From Salibacteraceae bacterium (GTDB lineage: Bacteria; Bacteroidota; Bacteroidia; Flavobacteriales_G; Salibacteraceae): a stretch of DNA of 64,000 nucleotides. Shown here in pieces: positions 51,051 through 63,500 of this stretch; the stretch's first letter is position 1, and every line of letters begins with the position of its first letter. The DNA lies in the NCBI GenBank assembly GCA_018401875.1, contig JAGYJZ010000004.1, positions 172,693-236,692 of the forward strand, read 5' to 3'. A program made the position numbers and the translations under genes. Below the pieces are notes generated by a model that saw only the letters and a list, made by a program, of their open reading frames with translations, searched no databases and had not been told where the DNA came from.

Positions 51051-53549
51051 TCAATTTGCACTTTGTGTATAAATTATTGCGACCCGCCTATTCATTGCTC
51101 TGCCTTCATCCGAAGTATTAGGAGCAATCGGATTTGTTTCCCCTCGGCTGATTATTTTCAAGTCTACATCTTCTATCCCGGCCCTTTCTAATTCATACAA
51201 AACCTGGGATGCACGCAAGATTCCAACACGATCATTTACTTCTTCAGATCCTACATCATCGGTATTCCCTTCCAAAATAATCAACATTTTATCAGATTCT
51301 CTATAGAATGGCGCTATCGTTTTAATAATATATGAAATTTGTGATTGTGTGATTTGAATGCTATTAAAATCAAAATGATAATTCACTCCTTTTTCAGTTT
51401 GAATAATTTTGGCATAGCTTCCATCCTTATTAAGGAACTTATCATAAGAGCTTCCATATAGTGGATCTACAGGCGCTTTAAAGATAGCCCGAGGCAGGGC
51501 ACTAAGTTTGTCATTATAAGCAGTCCCTGAAGAAAGCTTAGGATCAGCGTTGTCAATAGTTAATTCCACCTCAACCTGCTCTTGATTGTCCATCGGATTA
51601 TCAACTACAGCAATTGAGCCTTCATCTGCTTGCTTCATCAAAATCGAATCTTGCTCAGTTTGTTTAAATTCCGCCCCCCCAACCGCATGAAGAGAAGAAC
51701 TATCGTCAACAATGGTAACGTCCAAATTATTGGGGGAACGACTCGCTCGCGGATCCGATAATACATCATTATTTATATCAGTTCCTTGCGCGTTTAAATC
51801 GTTAGATTGATTAACTGGTAGACCCAAGTCAAATATTGTTTCATTCGTCAATGGCCTCTCATTATGACTAATCATTAAATATTCTTGGAGTGAAATGATT
51901 TTTGGGTTATTGATTTCATTCCCGTTCATTGAAAATGAATACCGCGTTACTGAATCGAGAGAGCTCAAATCAAAAGTAGAATCCGAGACTACTTGCACGC
52001 TGATTATAGTTTGACTATTTTTATCTATTGCCGTTAGGCTGTCTATGCCTCGGATAATGCTTTCGTTACTATCTAAAATAACGCCTTCAATAATTTTTGT
52101 CGCGAGAAAAAGTTCTATTTTTTGCTCGTCATCGATGTGGACAATGAACTCGCTTAGATTTCCAGACCAATATTTATCTAATGAGGACTCATCCGATTGA
52201 TCTAGCAGCTGAATAACCGCTGATTCTTTTTCAATTTCTTGAAAAATAAAATCAGAAAATACCGAAATGGAAACAGCTTCCTCCTCATTTCCATTTGCAT
52301 CAACCAACCCAACTTTGACTTGACTAGATGTGTTCTCAGGCGTTGTATAAAACACTTTTTGATTCAATGGTAAATTCTCAAAAGTGAAACTTCCCGCAGA
52401 ATCCGTTCGGGTTTCCGCGATTTTGTTACCCTTGGCATCTTTTGCTTCAACTAATATGTTGCTAACTGATGCATCCAGACTATCCCCTATTTTGATTTTC
52501 GCTTTGATATTATATATCGGGACTTCAGCCTGAATTGAACCTCTCGGAATAAGTGAATTAGTTTTTGGTAATTCGACTTTATATGTATTAAGTAATGCTG
52601 GAAGTTCTATTCTCTTGTTATCCAAGGGCCTTAATCTGCTAACATGCATTTGATCATCGTATGAATCGCTATGCCGCAATGATCTTGGGGCTAGAGTAGT
52701 ATATATCTGTTTACGCTCAGTTTCTCTCGAAATAAATGTGTAGAACGCAAAGCTGTCCTTGCAACACCAATAACCTCCCTCGTAACCTGGTGTGTTTATA
52801 CCGATCAACGGCACCGGAGTTGACCAATTAATCAAAGACGTGTCCATTGATTGCGACATATATATGTCATAATTAATAGAATCATCATAATTAGTCGCTC
52901 CATAACTATTGCTTCGTGAGAAAAAGAGGTATTTACCATCATCGGTAATGAATGGTGTGATTTCCGATGCTGTAGTATTTATATTTTGACCAAGGGGCAA
53001 AGGCTTCTCGTAATATCCTTCAAGTTTGTTTTTAAACGAGATATAAATATCATCTGATTGTCTCTTTTCTTTCTCGAATGAAATCAGGCACCAGTTACCC
53101 TTAGGGTGAACATATAGATCATAAAAAGGAGTTTTTGACGTCATCCCCTTCATCTTGATTTTTTTTGGAGCACTCCAAACTATACCAACAAGCGAACTGA
53201 ATGAGAGCCCCTTCAAGTTTGGATTATTATAGGGGGGGGGTCCCTTTAAATAAATCGTATCAGCATTTTCCGACAGCCCAACAATAGAATTATATTGATA
53301 AGAATTTATCTCTATATTTAATGCGGAAATTGAATCCCAATTATCATAAGCTCCAAAGCTAGTATGGACTATCTCAGAAGTATAATCTCCGTTTTCCAAC
53401 TGCAATTCAGAAGTAAAATAAGCTTCATTTTTATTGATTAGCAAACCAGTTGATTCAAATTCAACTCCAATTATTGGCGGCCAAATTGTCCTCTGAGCGT
53501 TAGCGTTTACTATGTGAAGAAATAAAATTAAACAAACTAATATTTTCAT
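51051..53549 (-). CDS. PD40/OmpA-family protein of the second adhesin cassette
   Basis: An 832-residue protein from ATG 53549 (the frame back to 53624 would overlap the SprF gene and lacks a signal peptide). Signal peptide KILVCLILFLHIVNANAQ; propeller-like PD40 repeats to about residue 310 (YLFFSRSNSYGATNYDDS); a CarboxypepD-like domain (DSAGSFTFENLPL) near 370-420; a long low-complexity linker; and a C-terminal OmpA domain (HFDFNSIQITQSQISYII, GNTDDVGSEEVNDRV, GRAMNRRVAIIY) with the peptidoglycan-binding Asp and Arg. A run of nine Cs in the coding strand (53232-53240) encodes GPPP near residue 104 and is a possible slippage site. It starts 10 bases after the SprF gene. Confidence 0.86.
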   Translation of the reverse strand: MKILVCLILFLHIVNANAQRTIWPPIIGVEFESTGLLINKNEAYFTSELQLENGDYTSEIVHTSFGAYDNWDSISALNIEINSYQYNSIVGLSENADTIYLKGPPPYNNPNLKGLSFSSLVGIVWSAPKKIKMKGMTSKTPFYDLYVHPKGNWCLISFEKEKRQSDDIYISFKNKLEGYYEKPLPLGQNINTTASEITPFITDDGKYLFFSRSNSYGATNYDDSINYDIYMSQSMDTSLINWSTPVPLIGINTPGYEGGYWCCKDSFAFYTFISRETERKQIYTTLAPRSLRHSDSYDDQMHVSRLRPLDNKRIELPALLNTYKVELPKTNSLIPRGSIQAEVPIYNIKAKIKIGDSLDASVSNILVEAKDAKGNKIAETRTDSAGSFTFENLPLNQKVFYTTPENTSSQVKVGLVDANGNEEEAVSISVFSDFIFQEIEKESAVIQLLDQSDESSLDKYWSGNLSEFIVHIDDEQKIELFLATKIIEGVILDSNESIIRGIDSLTAIDKNSQTIISVQVVSDSTFDLSSLDSVTRYSFSMNGNEINNPKIISLQEYLMISHNERPLTNETIFDLGLPVNQSNDLNAQGTDINNDVLSDPRASRSPNNLDVTIVDDSSSLHAVGGAEFKQTEQDSILMKQADEGSIAVVDNPMDNQEQVEVELTIDNADPKLSSGTAYNDKLSALPRAIFKAPVDPLYGSSYDKFLNKDGSYAKIIQTEKGVNYHFDFNSIQITQSQISYIIKTIAPFYRESDKMLIILEGNTDDVGSEEVNDRVGILRASQVLYELERAGIEDVDLKIISRGETNPIAPNTSDEGRAMNRRVAIIYTQSAN

Positions 53550-53559
53550 TATTAATAGT

Positions 53560-54546
53560 TTAAAATTTAGACCCTTTCCGGGTTGGTAAAATGTAAGCGA
53601 GATAAAATTCATGTGTAAGGCCAACGCCTGTCACCCCAAGAAAGCTTTTCTCTGCGGTGTATACAATGTTAAACTTTTGATTTATATGAGCCCCGAAACT
53701 TATATTCATTGCTTTACTAGATCTGTAGCCAAATCCTAACCAAACCAAATTATTATAAATCCCGCGAAATGAAATAGAATGATCGATTGGAGACTTAAAA
53801 GTGAATCTCGTAACTCCCGCAGCCGAAACGCTAAAAATTTCATTTATATTATAGTGGTAAGAACCATTGATTATTAAGTTTCTATCCACTAGAAGACCGG
53901 AACTATCAGCTCTGTTCCAAGATTGATTGAGGGCATCTAAAAACTCTGCCCCGAAGTAAAAATTTTTGGAATGAACATTGCCGCAGAAGCTAATATTTGC
54001 ACTAGAGCTAGTAAGACCGCTTTTCTGTATCTGCCCCCACGCCACGTCCGTTCCATCCTTAAAGCTAAGCCTCTGTGGATCTAGTTGAAATCTAGAAAAA
54101 GAAACCACAGGACCCAATCCAGCATAAATGTCTTTTCGTATTCTGACTTGTGGTGACCAATGCAATCGTGTTTCCAACTTACTAAACGCCCCAGCTCTAT
54201 CATTGATAATCGAAGCATTAAATACATGAAATAAACCTCCCTTGCTTCTCCTTTGCCCCCGTCTTAAGGCCCCACCCGAGTATCTAGATTTAAGATAAGC
54301 GGGTTTATTATAAGTAGTCGAGAATATAAGCTGCTGCGTATTAGGGGTAGATTCTGACCCCAACCACTGATACCTATTGAAAAGCCCGAATTCTGGACCA
54401 TCTTGAATCGCAGTTAGGCTTGGGTTGATCATCGATGGATTCACAAATGACTGAGACATAAAAAAGTCTTGCTGCGCATTTAACTTTCCCCATGAAAATA
54501 AAAACAGACTAATGACCACAATTGGTTTTAATTTTTTTTTGATCAT
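53560..54546 (-). CDS. PorP/SprF family type IX secretion outer-membrane protein (cassette 2)
   Basis: A 328-residue beta-barrel protein with a signal peptide (MIKKKLKPIVVISLFLFSW, ending LNAQ) and the family pattern FFMSQSFVNPSMINPSLTA, then FNRYQWLGSES at about residue 57. Strand-rich repeats such as LVWLGFGYRSSKAMNISFGA follow. It starts three bases after the stop of the giant adhesin and leads to the OmpA gene, repeating the gene order of cassette 1. It is only loosely similar to the cassette-1 paralogue when read side by side, which fits different cargo. Confidence 0.91.
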   Translation of the reverse strand: MIKKKLKPIVVISLFLFSWGKLNAQQDFFMSQSFVNPSMINPSLTAIQDGPEFGLFNRYQWLGSESTPNTQQLIFSTTYNKPAYLKSRYSGGALRRGQRRSKGGLFHVFNASIINDRAGAFSKLETRLHWSPQVRIRKDIYAGLGPVVSFSRFQLDPQRLSFKDGTDVAWGQIQKSGLTSSSANISFCGNVHSKNFYFGAEFLDALNQSWNRADSSGLLVDRNLIINGSYHYNINEIFSVSAAGVTRFTFKSPIDHSISFRGIYNNLVWLGFGYRSSKAMNISFGAHINQKFNIVYTAEKSFLGVTGVGLTHEFYLAYILPTRKGSKF

Positions 54547-54549
54547 AAC

Positions 54550-57500
54550 TTACCGAATTAAAGAGATGCTACCTGTTAATATTTCCGCCCCTGGGACGCC
54601 TGTATCAATGAAGTAAAAGTATGCTCCAACAGGCATGTCCTTGTTTTTATATTTTCCGTTCCAGGGTTGTGAGTAACCCTTAGACTCGAACACTTTAGCA
54701 CCTAATCGATTTACTATGAGTACATTACAATCAATATAATAATCTAACCCATTGATTTCTAGATAGTCGTTTTGACCATCGCCATTCGGAGAAAATGCAT
54801 TATAAACAGTAACCTCATTCAAGACCAAAATACTCACACTATCCTCTTGTTGACATCCATCGATTGAATTTACCATAACCCTGTAGGTTATGCTTTCAGT
54901 AGGTGTTGCAATAGGGTTACTTGAGTTAGGGTTGTCCAGGTAATCTTCGGGAGTCCAATAATAACTAGACGCTACTGAATCAGTCTCAACAGCTAAGTTA
55001 ATAACTGAACCACTAAATATGGTGGTGTCTTTACTAACTGTGATTTTCGGAGCACCACTCCTTTTAACATTGAAGTCACACGTCACACTATTACCCATGG
55101 TATCTGACATGGTATACTGAATCGCTGTTATTCCAATATTAAATCTGGCCCCACTCTCTATGCCATTGGTGAGAACTGAATTCACGTTTAAACAATTGTC
55201 TTCGGCCATTGGGATCTCATAATTAATAATTGAATCACAAGAGACGATGTCCTCTGGGCAATATGTAATTATTGGTGAGATTGTGTCTAATATTTCCACC
55301 TCAATTTCAATTGTTCCAATATTTCCATTTACATCAGATGCATATACAGATACATAATTAATCCCAAGGTGTGCACAAGAGAAGTCAGTTGAGCTCAAAT
55401 AAATCGAATCAACATCACAATTATCTGTTGCTGATGCATTAATCAGATTAACACCAAGAGTAAACTCACCAGCTAAATTTAAATACGCCTGATAATTCTC
55501 TGCAAACACCAATGGCTTAATTGTATCAGCGACTGTAACGCTAACAATACTACTGTCGATATTTCCATTAACATCTGATACCATTAGGTAAATGTCATTG
55601 ACCCCAACCAGACCACAATTGAACAGGCTATCACTAAGGAAAATTGAACCAATTGAACAATTGTCATAACTGCCGCTGTCTACTTGGGGTACATTTAACA
55701 TCGCCTGACCGTTCGCATCTAAATACACCGTTGGACTTTGTGAATAAATAACCGGTTTAATCGTATCCAAAACAGTTATAATAATTTGAACTGAACTTGT
55801 ATTCATTGAATAATCAGACACGGTAAAAGTGACGGTATTCTCTCCAACATCATTACATGTAAAAGTTGTGTCGCTTAGCGAATATGTCTCAATTCCACAG
55901 TTATCATAAGAGCCACTATCTGCAACTAATGGACTAACGCTTGCAGAACCATTAGAGTCAAGATAAATTGTGACATTTTGCGCTAAAGCTAATGGAGCAC
56001 TGGTTTCTAAAACAGTAACTATAGCGATGTTTTGGGACATATTGCCGCTAACATCTGTTACATATAAAATAATCGTATCCAAGCCATTTGAATTGCAATC
56101 AAAATAATAATTACTCAAATACATTGTATCAATTCCACAGTTATCATAAGAACCATTATTAATCTGATTGACAGTAATGTTAGCGACTCCGTTCGTGTCT
56201 AAATAGACCGTTAAATTTTGTGTTATTACAACTGGAGGAAGGCTGTCAATTATTATAACCTGAGCATCATTACTTGAACTATTTCCACTAATATCAGTCA
56301 TCGTCAGCGTAACTATATTTATTGATCCTGTATCCGAACAATCAAATATTGAGTCAGATAAAATACTGCTAGCAATTGTGCAATTATCGGTTGATGCACT
56401 ATCCAAGTCTAACCAAGAAATAATCACTTGACCTGAAGAATCCAGATATGCGATAATATTTTGAGTAATAACAGACGGGGAGGTTGTATCTACAACTAAC
56501 AATTGTGCGGTTGCGGTTGAACTATTCCCGCTCACGTCAAAAACAGTAAGCGTAATGGTATTAATTCCACTGTCAGCGCAATTAAAAATGGTATCCGATA
56601 GGCTTAAACTAACAACGTCACAATTATCATAAGAACCATTATCAACCTGCGAAGCTTGAGCGATTGCTTGACCATTAGCATCTAAAAAGAGAGTTAGATT
56701 CTGAGCAATTGCTGTAGGGGAAATGGTGTCCAAAACAGTAATTAATGCATTGGCAGATGCCATATTCCCGCTTATGTCAGTAATTGAGAGTGTAATGCTA
56801 TTTGCGCTTACTGTGTCAGAACAATCAAAAATTGAATCTGATAATATCATCGAAGCTATAGCGCAATTGTCTGTTGAGGAAAGGTCAACCTGACTTGGCG
56901 TTACCGTTGCTCCACCATTTACGTCTAAGAAAATTGTGACATTTTGGGTCATCACAATGGGGGAGTTAGTGTCCATTACTGTAATTTGGGCACTTTGTGT
57001 TGCTGCGTTGCCACTCGCATCAGTAACAGTAACAGTAATTGTATTCACCCCAGTATCCGCACAAACAAAATTGTAATTAGAAAGAGTTATTGTGTCAATA
57101 TCACAATTATCAGTTGAACCGTTATCGACCTGAATAGCCGTAAGATTAGCAGACCCTGAAGCGTCTAGATATAGTGTAACGTTCTGAGTTATCACGACTG
57201 GTGCAATTGGGTCTATTATTGAAACGATAAACTGTGCCGAATCTAAATTCCCATTATTATCTAATGCATAGAGCAAAGTTGGATTAGATCCAATATTTGC
57301 ACAGTCAAATGAAGTGTTGCTTAGATAGATAGAATCGATAAGACAATTATCCGAAGTTGCAGAATCGGCAATAAATGCAGATAAGGTGGCCTGGCCAGAA
57401 TTGTTAAGATAAACATTAACGTTAGAATGAGGAAAAACAGTTGGACTTATAGTGTCAATATAAATTGCAATGGTATCAATACAGCTAGAAATTCCGTCAG

Positions 57501-60500
57501 AAATAGTTACTGTGTAGTTACTAGTCACAACGGGTGAAACCGAGATACTCGGGCTAGTGCTGCTATTTGACCACAAGTAAGAAATATTGGTTAGCGCATT
57601 ATACCCTACGGTTGCAGAAGTATTGATACAAATCATGGTGTCTCCTTGAGCTAACACAGGATTGATGACACTCACAGTTACGGTATCAGAACTTGTACAA
57701 CCACCATTATCTGTTACAGTAATGGTATGTGTGCCCGTTGCCGTATATGCTTTTGTTTGGGTTGTTTCTCCTGTTGACCAGTTATAGCCCGCCCATCCAG
57801 TACCAGCATCTACTGTTACTGAATCGGCAAAACAAGTAGCTAAAACAGTATCGTTAGCAAATGTGAAGTTAGGGTCGTTTACAGTTACGGTTATGGTATC
57901 TATGCAACTAGAAATGCCATCAGAAACTGTTACCGTATAGACTGTTGTGGTGTTCGGAGATACGTTTATTGTTTCAGTGGTATCTCCTGTAGACCAAACA
58001 TAAGTGAAGCTGCTGTAGTCGATAGAGTTAAACAAGGTGCTTATTTCAGCTTGAGAAAGCGCTTTGTTATAGTATGCAAAATCATCCATATCCCCTTTGT
58101 AGTAAGAAGATGAGGTGGCGTCTCCAGAACCAATGAAAAGTGGTTGAGTAGGTGAGAATAGGCTGCCCCAAGTACTAGCGGTAGTAAAATCACCTTGGTA
58201 CACTCCATTTGCCCATTCAGATATGGTGCTTCCAGATCTTCTAATAACAATGTGTGTCCATTGGTTTAGCGCAGGAATAAACGATACGTTTCCTGGACCA
58301 ACCGTATTGTTATTCATCATCAATTGTATATTATTTCTGATACCGAAATTGTTACCATTATTCCACTGCCCATTTTGAAAGCATTTGGGGAAACCGCCAT
58401 GATTTACAGGCTTAATCCAATATGAATAAGTGAAATCTTGGGTTTGATAAAACAAAGCTGGGTTATTAACTATGAATGTTCTAGCGTTGGCATTGTTTGG
58501 AAAGTTTAAGGCGCTATTAGCATTACCGAATCTGTCTGTTGTGCTTGTAATAGAGCCAGAAATTACTCCATGTTCGGCATTAATACTGTAGTCATCTGCA
58601 TTGCCATCCATCGGATAGTGCAGCATTAGTTGATCAACTACTTTTAATCTGTTAAATCCTAGAGGCACCGTATCTCCTATACAAACAATAGTATCTGCTA
58701 GTATTAAGTTTGGATTGATCACACTTACGGTAATGGTATCCCAAGTTTCGCATTGACCATTGTTTGATACCGTGAGTGAATACACTCCAGATGAGGTGAT
58801 AGCTGTTGTTTGTGTAGTATCTCCGTTAGACCATAAATAATTGTCCCAAACAGAACCTGCAGATACGTTAACGGTGTCTGAGCCACAGCTCAAAATAGTA
58901 TCGTTACTAAAGGTGAAGTTTGGATTGACAACAGTTACGGTAATACTGTCGTAGCATTCGGCAAAGCCATCTGTTATGGTAACATAATAGGTGGTCGTGC
59001 TATTTGGTGAAACATCGATAGTGTTTGTCGTGTCACCATTTGACCATGTATATGAAAGTGAATTTGACCCTGAAATTGGTGCGTCAGAAGAAACAAAAGC
59101 AGTGTTTCCTGCAAATGCGTTGCTGTTGGTTTGTGTTACCAAGTTTTCAATCACATTACCAGAGCCTTCTTCCATGGGCCAATATCCTATAAGACCGGTT
59201 GAATTTGGAGGTAATGTTGTATTGTAAGACTCTGCAATTTCAGTTGCTGTTCGTGCAATATTCCAAACTCTTACTTCGTCTATTTTTCCATTGAAAAAGT
59301 ATGCGTTAGCTCCAGCCGCTCCATAAGCACCAATAATGGTTCCCTGCGTGTTCGTTGCGAAAGTTCCTGTATAATTTTGAGTACCCGCTAAAGCACCATC
59401 AACATATATTTTCTTTTGCACGCCATCGTAGGTGGCTGCAACATGATGCCACGCATTATTTGTGAAGCCAATAGATGCGCTATTTATAGCAAATGTGGCT
59501 CCCCCGTTTCTAAACTTTAAAGTGCCGCCTTCAAAAAATAAGCTGTACTGAGTATTCAAAGCACCTTTCTCAAAAATGAATCCGTTTTGGCTAAAGTTGC
59601 TCGAGTAAACCCAAGCCTCAATAGTTACGTTGCTTACATTGAAGCTGGCGTTATAAGGACTAATTACAAAGTCGCCATTACCGTCAAAAGCAAGTGCGTG
59701 TTCAGTACTAACTCCTCCATTTGGTGAAACTGTTAGTGTTGCTGTTTCGCCAAGGCACACTGTAGTATCTCCTTCTGTAACAATGGTGTTAATCACACCA
59801 ACAGAAACTGAGTCACTTACAAAACATCCATACTGGTTAGTTACCGTTAAATGATAAACACCGCCCGTAGTTGTTGTAAATAATTGAGTACTATCTCCAG
59901 TGCTCCAAACATAGTTTGACCATCCTGTGCCAGCATCTAATGTTGCTGTGTCAACACCGCAATAAGTAATCGTGTCACTAGAAAAAGCATATACAGGTGC
60001 GTTTACAAAAACAGTCATCGTATCGTAACATGTAGATACGCCATCTGTAATGGTCACATAATAATCTGTTGTTTGTGTTGGAGAAACATTTATGGTAGCC
60101 GTGGTATCTCCCGTAGACCACAAAAATTGATAATTCAAAATAGGCGTATACCTAATCACAACAATTCCAGATCCACCATTTCCACCTTTGTTGTTTGAAT
60201 TGAAGTGTGAACCACCACCACCACCGCCACCGGTGTTTACGCCTGCGTCTCCACCTGGTTTATTGGTTTGCGAATTTATGTTTCCACCACCACCCGGTGA
60301 ACCATTGTTCAAGCCAGCACCACCAGTAGTGGTGCCAACAGCGCCACCGCCACCGCCACCAATGCCTCCGTTACCACCAACAACACTGTAGCCACTGCCA
60401 CCGCCACCGCCTGCAAAATAATAGGTAGTGCCAAGAATATCTGATGGTAATCCGCTTCCGCCATTGGCGCTGTAAGTTCCTCCTAATGGGCCACCACCAC

Positions 60501-63500
60501 CTTCGCTACCTGCACCACCACCGCCACCAGAGCGATGAACACCAGCTCCATGTCCGCCTCTGTTGCCTTGTCCCGCGGTTCCTAAGCCGGCTCCAGAGCC
60601 ATTAGGTGCATTGTATCCAGCACAACCTCCACCAGAGCCACCATTGCTACCAGCTGCTCCGGGGGTCGAATTCCAATAGCTGGTTCCGCCTGCCCCGCCA
60701 CCCAAGGCTGTAAACAGCGATCCTAAAGAAGAATTGCCTCCATTATTTGCTGGTATACCATATTGATGACCGCTAGGTTGGCCGAAAGTGCCCGCTGCAG
60801 GAGCGCCTGTGCCTCCTTGGCCCACAGTAATATTATAGGAGCCCGCAGGTAAGATAAACGTAGTGTCAATGAAGCCTCCGGCTCCACCACCACCACCCAT
60901 ATCCATACCACCACCACCGCCACCGCCCACTATGAGCGCACGAACTTGTGTAGTACTTGGGAAAACTAAGGTTCCGTCAGTGAAGAATTTATGCACAGCC
61001 TCTTGGCCAATGGTGTCGAGTATACCACCTGATGCAAATCCACCAAGACTCAAGTAACCAGCAGTAATGGTGTCGCCATTACACATAGTAAAATCGTCTA
61101 ATACTGGTTTTGGTAAACTAACAAATACCGAATCGATAACATCACAAGAGCCATCATTTACAACTACTTTATACTTTCCAGAGTACCTGGCAGTGCAAAT
61201 TTGAGTAGTGTCTAGGTTTGACCATGAGTAGGTTTGCCAACCCGAGCCAGCATCGATCAAAATACTGTCTGCTCCGCAATTTGCAGTAATCGTGTCTAAT
61301 GTAATTCCAAAAATCGGGGCTGTAACAATAGCTGTTACAGAGTCAATGTTTGGATTGCTTAGCAAGCATGGAGCGGCAGCGTCCACCACTTGTCCACCAG
61401 CGGTTTGCCAGTCGTATTGAGAAGCTATGCGTCCTTCAATGTATTCTCGTTCTGTGTCTGTAATTACATCATTGAATATGAAAACCTCCATGATGTCTAC
61501 ATTAGATGTAGCGTTATTCGCAGCATAGCCATTCAATTGAAAGCCATTTGGCGGCTGAGAATTTGCATTATTAATCGTGTTTGCAGGCCATTCATCTCCA
61601 TTATCGAAAAATCGGTGTGATGTGTTTGATGCACTCATGGATGAATGAATCCAAGTGTCGTTGCTATTAGCAGCTACTGTGTTTGTTCCGCTATTCGAAA
61701 TCCAAGTATTGAAGTGATGAAGATTAACGGTATTGTTAAAAAACGCGAAAAGATAGTTGTTGGCAGCTCCAAAAACTCTACCGCAGCTGTTACTCGTTAA
61801 TTTGGCTGCAGTAATAATCGACATTGGATATACAATATCATTGGTGTTGTATCTAAGGAACGTTCCCGTTACGAAACGCAAAACAGGCTTTCCATTCTCA
61901 CCGTTCATTATAAGCTGGGGCTGCTGCCCAGTGGTGGTATTCAATAAATTACGCCCGTTGCCACTTTGGTCAAAAATGGTGTGTACCCAAAGTGTGCTGC
62001 CAGAACCAGCCCAAGCATTAATGGCATCAATATCTAACTGCCCTAAGAAGTTGAATCCAAAAGATGCCGTATCATTTGCGGTAGCGCTTTTTCTTAGAAT
62101 TACTGCTTTGCCCTCATAATCAGAAACAAGCAATCTTAGGCCGAGTGCCAATTGCATGCTGTTATCAACTGCATCTGCAGGTGGGGTATAGGTTACATAT
62201 TGTGATCTGAAATAATACGTTGTGGTGTCATTTAAGAAAGGCGTAGTAAATTCATTTCCATAAAAAATGGGAGTTCCACCAAGGGTATCATACCACACGG
62301 TTTGTACCAAGCTATCTGTAGTTGCATTAAATGTAAAAGTGCCTGCGCAATGCTCAATATCCGCTATTGCCGTGGGCATGTTTGGAACACCAAAAACATA
62401 GATTTCGTAAGATAATGTATCTGCCCAAGTTCCATTGGTTATGGTAACCGTGTATATTGTTGTGGTTGTTGGGCTTACTTGAATAAAAGATGATGTGTCA
62501 CCATTACTCCAAGCAAAGCTAGAACCGGTTATGACGGTTAAACTCGCTGTCGCTGAAATGGGATTGGTAGCAGGGTAAGAAGATATGGTTGAGGCAAGTG
62601 CAATTCTGCCAACAGAACCTGCGCCACCTGCGCCACCGCAACCATTGTTTGCACCTGCATTGCCACCTAGGCTCGTTATAGTGCCCGTACCATTGAATAC
62701 GCTGATCAGTTTAATGGAGCCTCCAGCGCCACCACCGCCACCACCCATGCCGCAGCCACTGCCACCACCAGCATTCGTTCCATTACCACCGTTGTTTCCA
62801 TTACAAGCAATAGTGCCAGCGTTTTGAGTAATGGAGGCACTGATATATATTATTCCACCACCATTGCCGCCACTGCCAGCCAATGCGCCATCTTCATCAC
62901 CACCACCTTCGCCTCCAGCGCCACCCATAATCAATAGGTCTAAATTTGCTGAACCTACCGAAAGACCTCCAGTTCCGCCAACATGACCACCGCTATTAAC
63001 ACCACTGCTTCCATTTAATGCGTAACCACCACCAGCCCCACCGCCAGCATCTTGTTGGCCTGTGCCGCCACCTCCACCATTGCCATTGGCACCATTCCAA
63101 GTTACGTTGTTACTTCCATTAGACGCTCCGCCAGCGTAGCCTATTCCATAAATTCCTTCTCCTTGTGCGCCATTCTTATTGCGCCAAAGCGCAGTGTGGC
63201 CAACGCCTCGGTATCCTTTTCCTACCGCAGTAATTGTTCCTGAGTTGGTTAAAGTGCCGTTTGCTCTAAAGCATAAAACGCCTCCAGTGGAGCCATTCCA
63301 TGCATTGCATGTAAGCACTGCGCCAGAAGAAATAGATACGTTCGTGTAGTTAGGAACCTTAATGGCCTGATGTATTTGCGTACCAGAAGCATTAAAAGCA
63401 TTGGTTCTTAAGGTAGCCAGCGTAAATGTATTTCCGCTAATAGCTGTGATTATGTTGAACTCATGTTGACCTACTGTATTGCCTGAAGTAGCAGCATCTA

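Noticed and set aside
53550..53624. Longer N-terminus of the cassette-2 OmpA protein
   Set aside because: It would overlap the SprF 3' end and put 25 non-signal residues before the clear signal peptide at 53549.
60188..60391. Proline-rich plus-strand reading frames opposite the glycine-rich blocks (also 60863-61057 and 62585-62827)
   Set aside because: They are the complementary-strand shadows of Gly-rich coding sequence; their polyproline content follows from GGN codons read backward.
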